Below are positions 46,747 through 55,174 of a stretch of 64,000 bases of DNA, piece after piece. The stretch is taken from assembly GCF_024385575.1 (NCBI RefSeq), contig NZ_JANFMV010000001.1, positions 1,765,681 to 1,829,680 of the forward strand, read 5' to 3'. A program made the position numbers and the translations under genes. The notes under the pieces were generated by a model. It was not told the origin of the DNA. It searched no databases and was given only the letters and a program-made list of their open reading frames with translations. Source of the DNA: Rhizobium sp. NRK18. GTDB lineage: Bacteria > Pseudomonadota > Alphaproteobacteria > Rhizobiales > Rhizobiaceae. The number at the start of each line of letters is the position of its first letter. Position 1 is the stretch's first letter.

Positions 46747-48033
46747 ATGGCGGAAAAACTCGGAATCATGGTGTGCGGACATGGCAGCCGCAATCAGAAT
46801 GCGGCGCGCGAATTCGCCGTCATCGCCGAGGGGCTGCGCGCCCGCAATCCCGATCTGCCGGTCGAATACGGCTATCTCGAATTCTGCAATCCGGTGATCG
46901 CCGAAGGGCTCGACAAGCTGCGCGAAAAGGGCGTGACCCGCGTGCTGGCGGTGCCCGGCATGCTGTTTGCCGCCGGCCACGCCAAGAACGACATTCCGTC
47001 GGTTCTCAATACCTATCAGGCGCGCCATCCCGGTTTCGTCATCAATTACGGGCGCGAACTCGGTATTGATCTCAAGATGATCCGGGCCGCCGGCGACCGC
47101 ATCCAGGAAGCCGTCGATGCGGCCAATGCCGAGCACGGCTTCGTCGACAAGCACGAGACGCTGCTGATGGTGGTGGGTCGCGGTTCGTCCGATCCGGACG
47201 CCAATTCCAATGCAACGAAGGTCATGCGCATGCTCTGGGAAGGCATGGGCTTCGGCTGGGGCGAGACCTGCTATTCCGGCGTCACTTTCCCGCTGGTCGA
47301 GCCGGGCCTGACGCACGCCGCCAAGCTCGGCTACAGGCGCATCATCGTGTTTCCGTACTTCCTGTTCACCGGCGTGCTGGTCAAACGCATCTACAGCTAC
47401 ACCGACGAGGTGGCCACAAAGCATCCCGATATCCAGTTCGTCAAGGCCGGCTATCTCAACGACCATCCGCTGGTGCTCGACGCCTTCCAGGACCGGGTCG
47501 GCGAAATCCTCGAGGGTGCGGCGGTGATGAACTGCCAGATGTGCAAGTACCGCGAACAGGTGCTGGGCTTCGAGGCCGATATCGGCCAGCCGCAGGAAAG
47601 CCACCACCACCACGTCGAAGGCATCGGCGGCGGGCTGGAAAACTGTCCCTGCGGCGGCGACTGCGATGCCTCCTGCCGTGACGAGGATTTCTGCAGGAAG
47701 CACGGTCTGCCGTGGACGCCTGTTCATTCGCATGCCGAGCCGAACGATCTGGCGCCGGCTTTCGACTACACGATGTCGATCACGCTCGGCGGCCGCTATG
47801 CCGGTCTCGAAACGGCGGAGGTCGGAGACGACATCGACGCCATCCTTTCTGCCGAGAGCCCGAAGAAGCATGCCCACGGGCATCATCACGATCACAGTCA
47901 CGGGCATGATCACCACCATGACCACGCGCATGATCACCACCATCATAGCCATGACCACGGCCACGACCATCATCATGCGCCGTATCCGCATGCGGATCAT
48001 CCGCTCGGTCCCAAGTCCATGAAGAAGCCCTGA
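46747..48033 (+). CDS. cbiX: CbiX-type cobalt chelatase with Fe-S motif and long His-rich tail
   Basis: 428 residues from the ATG at 46747, with GGGAGG upstream. Two chelatase repeats are seen: MVCGHGSRNQNAAREFAVIAE and VPGMLFAAGHAKNDIPSVL in the first half; VVGRGSSDPDANSNATKVMRMLWEG in part and VFPYFLFTGVLVKRI in the second. Next come Cys263 and Cys266 (MNCQMCKYREQV), the MxCxxC group linked to an Fe-S cluster in long CbiX forms, then a Cys-rich stretch (CPCGGDCDASCRDEDFC), and a tail of about 55 residues dominated by His and Asp (about 371-425). It inserts cobalt at the sirohydrochlorin stage in the cobalt-early route. Its stop overlaps the cobH start by one base. Confidence 0.9.
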   Translation: MAEKLGIMVCGHGSRNQNAAREFAVIAEGLRARNPDLPVEYGYLEFCNPVIAEGLDKLREKGVTRVLAVPGMLFAAGHAKNDIPSVLNTYQARHPGFVINYGRELGIDLKMIRAAGDRIQEAVDAANAEHGFVDKHETLLMVVGRGSSDPDANSNATKVMRMLWEGMGFGWGETCYSGVTFPLVEPGLTHAAKLGYRRIIVFPYFLFTGVLVKRIYSYTDEVATKHPDIQFVKAGYLNDHPLVLDAFQDRVGEILEGAAVMNCQMCKYREQVLGFEADIGQPQESHHHHVEGIGGGLENCPCGGDCDASCRDEDFCRKHGLPWTPVHSHAEPNDLAPAFDYTMSITLGGRYAGLETAEVGDDIDAILSAESPKKHAHGHHHDHSHGHDHHHDHAHDHHHHSHDHGHDHHHAPYPHADHPLGPKSMKKP

Positions 48034-48680
48034 TGACCTTGGCCGAACTCGACTACATCCGCGATCCCGACGAGATCTACCGCCGGTCGTTCGAGACGAT
48101 CCGGGCGGAGGCCGATCTTTCGCGGTTTTCCAATGGCATGGAGAAGCTTGCTGTCAGATTGATTCATGCCTGCGGCATGGTTGATCTCGCCGCCGATATC
48201 GCCTTTTCCGACGGTGCGGCGGAAGCCGGAGAAGTGGCGTTGAAGGCTGGAGCCCAGATCTTCTGCGATGCGGAAATGGTCGATCGCGGCATTATCCGCA
48301 AGCTGCTGCCGGCCGAAAACGAGGTCGTCTGCCTGTTGAACGACATGCGGGTGAAGCCGCTTGCCGCCTGGAACCGGACGACGCGGTCTGCCGCCCAGGT
48401 CGACCTGTGGAAGCCGGGTCTGGAGGGATCCGTGGTTGCGATCGGCAACGCGCCCACAGCGCTGTTCCGGCTTCTGGAGCTGATCCGCGACGGGGCACCG
48501 AAACCGGCGCTGATCCTCGGCTTTCCGGTCGGCTTCGTCGGCGCGGCGGAATCCAAGGATGCGCTGATCGACGGCGTGTTCGGCGTTCCCTATATCGCTG
48601 TGCGCGGTCGGCGTGGCGGTTCCGCCATGGCGTCGGCTGCGGTCAACGCGCTCGCCGGAGGGCTTGGCGGCAATGGCTGA
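48033..48680 (+). CDS. cobH: Precorrin-8X methylmutase
   Basis: 215 residues, standard for CobH/CbiC. It contains LIHACGMVDLAADIAFSDGA, with the His expected to protonate the ring at HACGM, then CDAEMVDRGI, NAPTALFRLLELI and GFPVGFVGAAESKDAL. It moves the C-11 methyl group to C-12, giving hydrogenobyrinic acid or its cobalt form. Coupled to cbiX (TGATG) and overlapping cobL by 8 bases. Confidence 0.95.
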   Translation: MTLAELDYIRDPDEIYRRSFETIRAEADLSRFSNGMEKLAVRLIHACGMVDLAADIAFSDGAAEAGEVALKAGAQIFCDAEMVDRGIIRKLLPAENEVVCLLNDMRVKPLAAWNRTTRSAAQVDLWKPGLEGSVVAIGNAPTALFRLLELIRDGAPKPALILGFPVGFVGAAESKDALIDGVFGVPYIAVRGRRGGSAMASAAVNALAGGLGGNG

Positions 48681-49899
48681 GATCGAAGACGGCCCCTGGC
48701 TCACCATTATCGGCATGGGCGACAACGGGCTTTCCAGCCTGACGCCGGAGGCGCTGTCCCTCGTCTGGGAGGCCGAGACGATCGTTGTAGCCGAGCGGCT
48801 GGACGCGATCCTGGAAGGGCTGCCGCCAAAGGCGATATTGTCCTGGGCCGAAGGCTACAAGACCGTGCTCGACAAGATCATCGACCTGCGCGGCCATCCG
48901 GTCACCATCCTGGCGACGGGCGATCCGATGCATTTCGGCATCGGCGCGACGCTCAGGCGGAATTTTCCGCCGGAGGAGATGCGGATCATTCCGTCCCCCT
49001 CGGCCTTCTCGCTGGCCGCCGCGCGCCTGGGCTGGGCGCTGCAGGACGTCGACCAGATTTCGCTGCACGGCCGGCCGGTGGAAGCCATTTCCCGGTATCT
49101 GCAGCCGGCGGCGCGACTTCTGGCGCTGACATCCGACAGCGAGACGATCCGAAACGTGGCGACGATCATGCAGGCGCAGGGCTTCGGCGGCTCTTTCATC
49201 CATGTCCTGGAACATATGGGCGGCACCGGCGAGCGGGTGCGGCGCTTCACCGTCGAGGAGGTGCTCGACAGCCAGGAGGAATTCGCCGATTTCAACACGA
49301 TCGGCATCCACTGCGTGCGCGAAGCGCCGTTCCATGCGTTGACCGGCGGCATCGAAGACAGCGCCTTCGTCCATGACGGTCAGCTGACGAAGCGCGAGGT
49401 GAGGGCGGTCACGATGGCCTATCTCAAGCCCTACCAGCGCGCACTCCTCTGGGATGTCGGGGCCGGCTGCGGGTCCATCTCGGTCGAATGGATGCGGGCC
49501 GGTGGCCGCGCCGTCGCCGTCGAGGCGAACGCGGACCGCTGCGCCATGATCACCCAGAATGCCGCCAATCTCGGCGTTCCCGGCGTCACCGTCGTCGAAG
49601 GCAGTGCGCCGGATGCGCTGGCGGAGCTGAAAACGCCGGACGCGATCTTTATCGGCGGCGGCATGACGGCCGAGGGTGTATTCGAGGCCTGTTGGGAGGC
49701 GCTGCGGCCCGGCGGGCGGCTCGTCGCCAATGCGGTGACGCTGGAGGGCGAAATGGCGCTGACCTCGCTGCATGCGCAGCTTGGCGGCGACATGGTGAGG
49801 CTCTCCGTCGCCCGCGTCGAGCCCGTCGGTCGCTTTTCCGGCTGGAAGCCGTTGATGCCTGTGACGATCTGGGCGGTGGAAAAGGAATGGTCGGCATGA
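48673..49899 (+). CDS. cobL: Precorrin-6B C5,15-methyltransferase (decarboxylating), CbiE-CbiT fusion
   Basis: 408 residues from the ATG at 48673. The N-terminal half is a CbiE-type tetrapyrrole methylase (TIIGMGDNGLSSLTPEA, LATGDPMHFGIGATLRR, IIPSPSAFSLAAARLGW), the C-terminal half a CbiT-type class I methyltransferase (LLWDVGAGCGSISVEWMRAG, DAIFIGGGMTAEGVFEACW, NAVTLEGEMALTSLHAQ). It methylates C-5 and C-15 and removes the acetate carboxyl at C-12. It overlaps cobH by 8 bases. A palindromic repeat separates it from cobI. Confidence 0.95.
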   Translation: MAEIEDGPWLTIIGMGDNGLSSLTPEALSLVWEAETIVVAERLDAILEGLPPKAILSWAEGYKTVLDKIIDLRGHPVTILATGDPMHFGIGATLRRNFPPEEMRIIPSPSAFSLAAARLGWALQDVDQISLHGRPVEAISRYLQPAARLLALTSDSETIRNVATIMQAQGFGGSFIHVLEHMGGTGERVRRFTVEEVLDSQEEFADFNTIGIHCVREAPFHALTGGIEDSAFVHDGQLTKREVRAVTMAYLKPYQRALLWDVGAGCGSISVEWMRAGGRAVAVEANADRCAMITQNAANLGVPGVTVVEGSAPDALAELKTPDAIFIGGGMTAEGVFEACWEALRPGGRLVANAVTLEGEMALTSLHAQLGGDMVRLSVARVEPVGRFSGWKPLMPVTIWAVEKEWSA

Positions 49900-49913
49900 G
49901 CAGTCTCGGTAAC

Positions 49914-50047
49914 TTGCCCCTCCCCAACCCCTCCCCACAAGGGGGAGGGGCTAGCCGCGCCGCAGCCGTTCTCCGCAGTATGAGGAATGGGAGCCGCGGG
50001 CTTTCTCCCCCCTTGTGGGGGAGATGGCCGGCAGGCCAGAGGGGGAC
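49914..50047. repeat. Palindromic repeat between cobL and cobI
   Basis: It has CTTGCCCCTCCCC, CCCCTCCCCACAAGGGGGAGGGG, then TCTCCCCCCTTGTGGGGGAGATGG and CCGGCAGGCCAGAGGGGG. It is related to the element at 42212-42330 and carries a piece of the RIME-like type at its start. The cobI ribosome binding site lies shortly after it. Confidence 0.8.
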
Positions 50048-50064
50048 TTTCTCGGGAGAACGCC

Positions 50065-50814
50065 ATGACGGGTAAACTCTACGGCCTCGGGCTTGGTCCC
50101 GGCGACCCGGAACTCCTGACGCTGAAGGCGCATCGGATCCTGACGAGCGTGCCGGTGATTGCCTATCCTGCACCGGATACCGGCCCGAGCTTCGCCCGGC
50201 AGATTGCCGCGCAGTGGATCAGGTCCGATCAGCTGGAAATTCCGATGGTGATGCCGATGCGCGTCGAGCGTTATCCGGCGCAGGAAATCTACGACAAGGC
50301 CTGTGAGGAGCTTGCCCATCATCTCTTCGCCGGCAGCGATGTCGCCGTGCTGTGCGAGGGCGATCCCTTCTTCTACGGGTCCTTCATGTATGTCTTCGAG
50401 CGTCTTTCGGCGCGCTACGAGACGGAAATCGTGCCCGGCGTTTCCTCGATCATGGCCGGTGCGGCGGCACTCGGCAGGCCTCTGGCCGCGCGCAACGACG
50501 TGCTGTCGGTGGTGCCGGGCCCGCTGCCGGACGAGGACATGGAAGCGCGGATTGCAAGCGCCGACGCGGTGGCCATCATCAAGGTCGGGCGTCATTTCAA
50601 CCGCATACGCAACCTTCTTCAGAAAATGAATCTGGTCGGCAAGGCCGGCTATCTCGAACGCATCAGCCTCGCCGAGCAGCGCATTCTGCCGCTCGAAGCG
50701 GTGGACGCGGCGAGCGCGCCGTATTTCTCGATCATCCTGATCTACAAGGGGCAAGAGGGCTGGATTTCCGATCTGGACCTGCCCGCAGCCAGGGACAATT
50801 CCGATGGTGAATGA
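50065..50814 (+). CDS. cobI: Precorrin-2 C20-methyltransferase
   Basis: 249 residues from the ATG at 50065, with CGGGAGAA upstream. Tetrapyrrole methylase fold: LYGLGLGPGDPELLTLKAHRI, VAVLCEGDPFFYGSFMYVFERL, EIVPGVSSIMAGAAALGRPL, VAIIKVGRHFNRIR. These match CobI/CbiL, which methylates C-20 of precorrin-2 or its cobalt form. Its stop overlaps the next gene by 11 bases. Confidence 0.95.
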   Translation: MTGKLYGLGLGPGDPELLTLKAHRILTSVPVIAYPAPDTGPSFARQIAAQWIRSDQLEIPMVMPMRVERYPAQEIYDKACEELAHHLFAGSDVAVLCEGDPFFYGSFMYVFERLSARYETEIVPGVSSIMAGAAALGRPLAARNDVLSVVPGPLPDEDMEARIASADAVAIIKVGRHFNRIRNLLQKMNLVGKAGYLERISLAEQRILPLEAVDAASAPYFSIILIYKGQEGWISDLDLPAARDNSDGE

Positions 50815-52750
50815 AACAAGACCGGCTGTCGTCATCCTGTCCGACGCGGCGAAAACTCTGGCCGAGCGCGTGGCGAAGCTTGTCGACGGTGAGCTGCATG
50901 GCCTGCGTGCGCGTTGTGCAGACGTGGCCGTTCCGTTCGATGACACGAAGGTGCATGTGCAGGCGCTGTTTCGCGCCGGCCGTCCGATCATTGCCGTTAT
51001 GGCTTCCGGTGCGCTGATCCGTCTTTTGGCGCCGGCGCTGGCCTACAAGACGAGCGAACCGCCGGTGATCGCCATTGCCGAAGACGGTTCTTCGGTCGTG
51101 CCGCTCCTTGGCGGGCATCATGGCGCGAACGACTTGGCGCGGCAGATCGCCGGTGCTCTCGATAGTCATGCCGCGGTCACGACGGCCGGTGATCTCCGTT
51201 TCGGCATCGCGCTCGACCAGCCGCCGGCTGGCTTGAGGCTGGGCAATGCGGAGAATGCCAAGGCTTTGATGGCGGAACTGGTGGCGGGTGCGAGCGCGCG
51301 GTTGGTTCTTCCTTCTCCCCGCGCGCGGGGAGAAGGTGCCCGAAGGGCGGATGAGGGGCAGGGCAATGATACAAGTTTGCCCCTCACCCTGACCCTCTCC
51401 CCGCAGGCGGGGAGAGGGGACGGAGCCTCCTGGCTCCAGTCCTCCCGCATCCCCTTTGCTGACGACGGAGCAGTGACGCTGACCGTCACCGATCAGGCTC
51501 ATCACGCCGCCCCGCTCGAACTCGTCTATCACCCCGCCACGCTTGTGCTCGGCATGGGCTGCGAGCGCGGCTGCGATGCGGCTGAAGCGATAGCTCTGGC
51601 GGAAGAGGCCTTGGCGAAGGGCGGTTTCGCACGGGAAAGCCTCGCCTGCGTAGCCTCGCTTGACCTGAAAGCCGACGAGGCTGCCATTCATGCGGTTGCT
51701 GCGCATTTCGGTGTGCCAGCGCGATTCTTCGATGCCGCAACGCTGGAAGCGGAAACGCCGCGGCTGAAGACGCCATCGGATGTCGTCTTCGCCGAGGTCG
51801 GCTGCCACGGCGTGGCGGAGGGCGCGGCGCTGGCAATGGCTGGCGAGGAGGCAGAACTGGCAGTCGCCAAGATCAAGTCGAAGGGCGCGACGGCGGCGAT
51901 CGCCCGGTCCGCGACGATCGTCGACGCTTCGGCGAAGGGCCGGGCGCGCGGCATGCTTTATGTCGTCGGCATCGGCCCCGGCGCCGATCAGTGGCGCTCG
52001 CCAGAGGTCTCGGCGATGGTCTCGGCCTCTACCGATCTCGTCGGCTATTCGCTCTATCTCGACCTGCTCGGACCGCTGGCTGATGGCAAGGTGCGCCATG
52101 ATTTCGATCTCGGCAAGGAAGAGGCGCGCGTCGTGCATGCCATGGAGCTTGCCGGCCAGGGCAAATCGGTGGCGCTGGTCTGCTCGGGCGATGCCGGCAT
52201 CTATGCCATGGCGACGCTGGTGTTCGAGCTTCTGGACAAGGGCGGCATCTCGGATGCGGCCTCGCGGATCGGCATTCAGGTCTCGCCCGGCATTTCCGCG
52301 CTCCAGGCCGCCGCCGCGCGCATCGGCGCGCCGCTCGGGCATGATTTCTGCACGATCTCGCTCTCCGACCTGCTGACGCCGTGGGAACATATCCAGCGCC
52401 GGGTGAAGGCCGCCGGTGAAGGCGATTTCGTCATCGCCTTCTACAATCCGGTGTCGATGAAGCGGCGGACGCAGCTCGCCTATGCGCGTGACGAACTCCT
52501 GAAATACCGGCCGGACGACACGCCGGTGATCCTCGCCACCAATCTCGGCCGCGAGGGCGAGCGCGTCCGGGTGGTGCCGCTCGGAAGCCTCGATGTCGAC
52601 GAGGTCGACATGCTGACCGTCGTCGTCGTCGGATCCTCGGAAAGCCGGACCGTGAAGACCGGCGAAGGCCGGACCTGGGTCTACACGCCACGCGGCTATT
52701 CCGGAAAGGCCGACACGGGAATGACAACGAACAAGGATGCAGCGGAATGA
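50804..52750 (+). CDS. cobJ: CbiG-CobJ fusion protein with in-frame repeat insert
   Basis: 648 residues. Residues 1-165 are the CbiG N-terminal part (VMASGALIRLLAPALAYK, VVPLLGGHHGANDLARQIA). Residues 170-205 are encoded by a palindromic repeat. About 235-355 is the CbiG C-terminal/CobE domain (LGMGCERGCDAAEAIALAEE, ASLDLKADEAAIHAVA, FAEVGCHGVAEGAAL). About 383-640 is a CobJ/CbiH methylase (YVVGIGPGADQWRSPEV, LVCSGDAGIYAMATLVFEL, VSPGISALQAAAARIGAPL, YNPVSMKRRTQLAYARDELL). It should do C-17 methylation with ring contraction, plus lactone opening by CbiG. The repeat lies in the linker between the two CbiG parts, so function is probably kept. Confidence 0.93.
   Translation: MVNETRPAVVILSDAAKTLAERVAKLVDGELHGLRARCADVAVPFDDTKVHVQALFRAGRPIIAVMASGALIRLLAPALAYKTSEPPVIAIAEDGSSVVPLLGGHHGANDLARQIAGALDSHAAVTTAGDLRFGIALDQPPAGLRLGNAENAKALMAELVAGASARLVLPSPRARGEGARRADEGQGNDTSLPLTLTLSPQAGRGDGASWLQSSRIPFADDGAVTLTVTDQAHHAAPLELVYHPATLVLGMGCERGCDAAEAIALAEEALAKGGFARESLACVASLDLKADEAAIHAVAAHFGVPARFFDAATLEAETPRLKTPSDVVFAEVGCHGVAEGAALAMAGEEAELAVAKIKSKGATAAIARSATIVDASAKGRARGMLYVVGIGPGADQWRSPEVSAMVSASTDLVGYSLYLDLLGPLADGKVRHDFDLGKEEARVVHAMELAGQGKSVALVCSGDAGIYAMATLVFELLDKGGISDAASRIGIQVSPGISALQAAAARIGAPLGHDFCTISLSDLLTPWEHIQRRVKAAGEGDFVIAFYNPVSMKRRTQLAYARDELLKYRPDDTPVILATNLGREGERVRVVPLGSLDVDEVDMLTVVVVGSSESRTVKTGEGRTWVYTPRGYSGKADTGMTTNKDAAE
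51311..51418. repeat. RIME-like element inside cbiG-cobJ (in frame)
   Basis: A 108-base element with hairpins at 51311-51336 and 51393-51418 and the same GGCGGATGAGGGGCA and TTTGCCCCTCACC middle as the cobN copy. It is exactly 36 codons and starts on a codon boundary, in the same phase and orientation as in cobN. It encodes PSPRARGEGARRADEGQ and then LPLT..LSPQAGRG. The length of 108 bases equals the RIME1 length as I remember it. Confidence 0.92.
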
Positions 52751-53538
52751 CCGTCTATTTTATCGGAGCAGGTCCCGGGGCGCCGGATCTCATCACCGTG
52801 CGCGGTCTGAAGCTGATCGAACGTTGCCCGGTCTGCCTCTATGCCGGTTCGCTGGTGCCGGAGGAAATCGTCAAGGCGGCGCCGGAGGGGGCGCTGGTGC
52901 GCGACACGGCGCCGATGCATCTCGATGAGATCGTCGAGGAGATGAAAGCGGCCCACGAGCGCGGCGAGGACGTGGCGCGCGTCCATTCCGGCGATCCGTC
53001 GATCTACGGAGCAATCGCCGAGCAGATGCGTCGGCTTGATGCGCTAGGCATTGACTATGACGTCGTGCCTGGCGTGCCTGCGTTCGCAGCGACGGCGGCC
53101 CGGCTCAAGACAGAGCTGACGCTGCCGGAGATTGCCCAGACGGTGATCATCACCCGAACCGAGATGAAGGCATCGTCGATGCCGGAATTCGAGACGCTGG
53201 AGATCCTCGGCAAGTCGCGGGCGACGCTTGCCATCCACCTGTCGATCCGCAACCTGCCGCATATCCGTGACACGCTGGCGCCCTATTACGGCGAGGACTG
53301 CCCGGTGATCGTCGCCTATCGATCGACATGGCCGGACGAACTCTTCATCCGCACGACGCTGAAGGACATGGCAGACGAAGTGCGCAAGGCAAAGATCACC
53401 CGGACGGCGTTGCTCATGGTCGGCAAGGTGTTCGGGCAAGCCGAGTTCCGCGACAGCGACCTCTACAATTCCGGCTTCAGCCACGTTCTGCGCAATCGCG
53501 GCAAGAAAAAGCCCGCCAAGGTTGAAAGTCAGGACTGA
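52747..53538 (+). CDS. cobM: Precorrin-4 C11-methyltransferase
   Basis: 263 residues, CobM/CbiF type: VYFIGAGPGAPDLITVRGLKL, CLYAGSLVPEEIV, RVHSGDPSIYGAIAEQMRRL, VVPGVPAFAATAARLKTELT and TLAIHLSIRNLPHI. It methylates C-11 of precorrin-4. It overlaps the cbiG-cobJ stop by 4 bases (ATGA), so the run from cbiX to cobM reads as one operon. Confidence 0.96.
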   Translation: MTVYFIGAGPGAPDLITVRGLKLIERCPVCLYAGSLVPEEIVKAAPEGALVRDTAPMHLDEIVEEMKAAHERGEDVARVHSGDPSIYGAIAEQMRRLDALGIDYDVVPGVPAFAATAARLKTELTLPEIAQTVIITRTEMKASSMPEFETLEILGKSRATLAIHLSIRNLPHIRDTLAPYYGEDCPVIVAYRSTWPDELFIRTTLKDMADEVRKAKITRTALLMVGKVFGQAEFRDSDLYNSGFSHVLRNRGKKKPAKVESQD

Positions 53539-53574
53539 CGGGATAGTGTTCGTCCGAACAACAGGGAGATTGCC

Positions 53575-54030
53575 ATGAGTGAGTCGGATGCTGTGCATGA
53601 AGGTGGTTGCCGCTGCGGGGCCCTGCGGTTCAAGGTGCATGGCCGACCGATGATCACCATGGCCTGTCACTGCACCGGGTGTCAGCGCATGACGGCTAGC
53701 GCGTTTTCGCTGAGCTCGCTTTACCCGGAAACGGTCTTCGAGCTTCTGAGTGGCGAGCCGGTGATCGGCGGCCTTCGCGCCGACCTCAAGCATTTCTTCT
53801 GCCCGAGCTGCATGAGCTGGGTCTTTACTCGCTGGGAGGGCATGGGGCCGTTCGTCAACGTTCGTTCCACGATGCTCGATGATTGCCAGTCGTACCGTCC
53901 CTTCATCGAATCCTATACCTGCGAGAAGCTCGCCTGGGCCGAGACACCGGCAAGGCACAGCTTCGAGAAGTTTCCCGAGCGGGAGGACTTTCCGCGGTTG
54001 CTGGCGGAATTCGCGGAATCGGACTTCTAG
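53575..54030 (+). CDS. GFA/CENP-V family zinc-binding protein
   Basis: 151 residues with the cysteine set of the Gfa fold: [25 protein letters not shown] and [10 protein letters not shown], which bind two zinc ions. Members were named for S-hydroxymethylglutathione formation, but most are of unknown activity. AGGGAGA precedes the ATG at 53575. It lies 37 bases after cobM, possibly by read-through, and has no known role in cobalamin synthesis. Confidence 0.88.
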   Translation: MSESDAVHEGGCRCGALRFKVHGRPMITMACHCTGCQRMTASAFSLSSLYPETVFELLSGEPVIGGLRADLKHFFCPSCMSWVFTRWEGMGPFVNVRSTMLDDCQSYRPFIESYTCEKLAWAETPARHSFEKFPEREDFPRLLAEFAESDF

Positions 54031-54139
54031 GCGCGCGCACTACCGGCTTCGGACACCGGCCGATGTCTCTTGAAATTTTTCGAGCGCCGTGGCTAATCCT
54101 CGCCTTCAACAAAAAGAAAAGAGACAAGGATTATCCGCC

Positions 54140-55093
54140 ATGCACAAGGTGATTTTCGATACGGATCCGGGCGTCGACGATGCCATGGCCCTGCTGTTCC
54201 TGCATCGCCACCCCGAGATCGATCTCGTCGGCGTCACCACCGTCTTCGGCAACGCCTCGATCGAGACGACGACGCGCAACGCGCTGTTCCTGAAGCGCGA
54301 ATGGGGGATCGACTGCCCGGTCGCCAAGGGCGCGGACAAGACCTTCAATCCCGACCGCAAGAGCAGCGGTGACTTCCCGTATCACATCCACGGCGACGAC
54401 GGGCTCGGCAATATCGGCGTGCCGGCCGAGATCGACCTCGATCCGGATCCGCGCCCGGCGCACCAGTTCATCATCGATACGGTCAAGGCCCATCCCGGCG
54501 AGGTGACGCTGGTCGCCGTCGGCCGCATGACCAATCTTGCCAATGCGCTTATGAGCGAGCCGGAGATCGCCAAGCTCGTCAAGCAGGTGGTGATCATGGG
54601 CGGCGCCTTCGACGTCAATGGCAACATCACGCCGGCCGGCGAAGCCAATATCCATGGCGATCCGGAAGCCGCCGATTTCATCCTGACGGCCGAATGGCCG
54701 GTCGTCGTCGTCGGTCTCGACGTGACGATGAAGACGCTGATGTCGCGGACCGATCTCGCCGAAATGGTGGAGAAGGGCGGCAAGGACGTGAAGCTCTTGT
54801 CCGACATCTCGCAGTTCTACATCGACTTTTACAAGCATTGGGTCAAGGACACGATGGCGGTGCACGATAGCTGCGCCTGCGTTTATGTCGTCGCCCCCGA
54901 ACTCTTCAAGACGCGTTCGGGCCCGATCCGCGTCGTCTGCGGCTCGGTCGCCGACGGGCAGACGATCCAGAAGCCGGACGGCCAGTCCTTCGGCCCCAGC
55001 GAATGGGATGGCCACCCCAGCCAGAAGGCCTGCATCGACATCCAGCAGGACCGCGTTCTCGACCTGATCAAGACGACGCTTGTCGACGGTTGA
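54140..55093 (+). CDS. Inosine-uridine-type nucleoside hydrolase
   Basis: 317 residues from the ATG at 54140, with AAGGA upstream; a longer in-frame form is less likely. It has the calcium-binding motif VIFDTDPGVDDAMALLFL at the N-terminus, TTVFGNASIETTTRNAL, VAVGRMTNLANAL, IMGGAFDVNGNITPAGEANIH (in part: GGAFDVNGNITPAGEANI) and HDSCACVYVVAPELF. It hydrolyses the N-glycosidic bond of nucleosides for salvage. It has no obvious link to the cobalamin genes on either side. Confidence 0.92.
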   Translation: MHKVIFDTDPGVDDAMALLFLHRHPEIDLVGVTTVFGNASIETTTRNALFLKREWGIDCPVAKGADKTFNPDRKSSGDFPYHIHGDDGLGNIGVPAEIDLDPDPRPAHQFIIDTVKAHPGEVTLVAVGRMTNLANALMSEPEIAKLVKQVVIMGGAFDVNGNITPAGEANIHGDPEAADFILTAEWPVVVVGLDVTMKTLMSRTDLAEMVEKGGKDVKLLSDISQFYIDFYKHWVKDTMAVHDSCACVYVVAPELFKTRSGPIRVVCGSVADGQTIQKPDGQSFGPSEWDGHPSQKACIDIQQDRVLDLIKTTLVDG

Positions 55094-55119
55094 TCGAGAG
55101 CGAACGGTCATTCGATTGA

Positions 55120-55157
55120 TTCCCAGGTTGGAAATGCCCTTGTTTCCAATCTGGGAA
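55120..55157. promoter_or_regulatory. HigA-type operator upstream of the second higBA module
   Basis: TTCCCAGGTTGGAAA (55120-55134) and TTTCCAATCTGGGAA (55143-55157) are inverted repeats of 15 bases that match at all but one position, with an 8-base spacer. It overlaps the -35 and lies just before the -10 of the predicted promoter, as expected for autorepression by HigA. Confidence 0.75.
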
Positions 55158-55168
55158 CGCTATATATT
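55140..55168 (+). promoter_or_regulatory. Promoter of the second higBA module
   Basis: TTGTTT (55140-55145) and TATATT (55163-55168) with 17 bases between. The predicted transcription start falls at about 55175, the first base of the higB ATG, so the message may be leaderless; there is no ribosome binding site in front of the ATG. Confidence 0.55.
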
Positions 55169-55174
55169 CTCCTC

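Noticed and set aside
35420..51418. CRISPR array made of the repeated palindromes
   Set aside because: Copies are kilobases apart, differ in module order and have no regular spacers or cas genes.
50732..52390. Long minus-strand open frame opposite cbiG-cobJ
   Set aside because: No recognisable motif, composition typical of antisense translation, and the plus-strand gene is certain.
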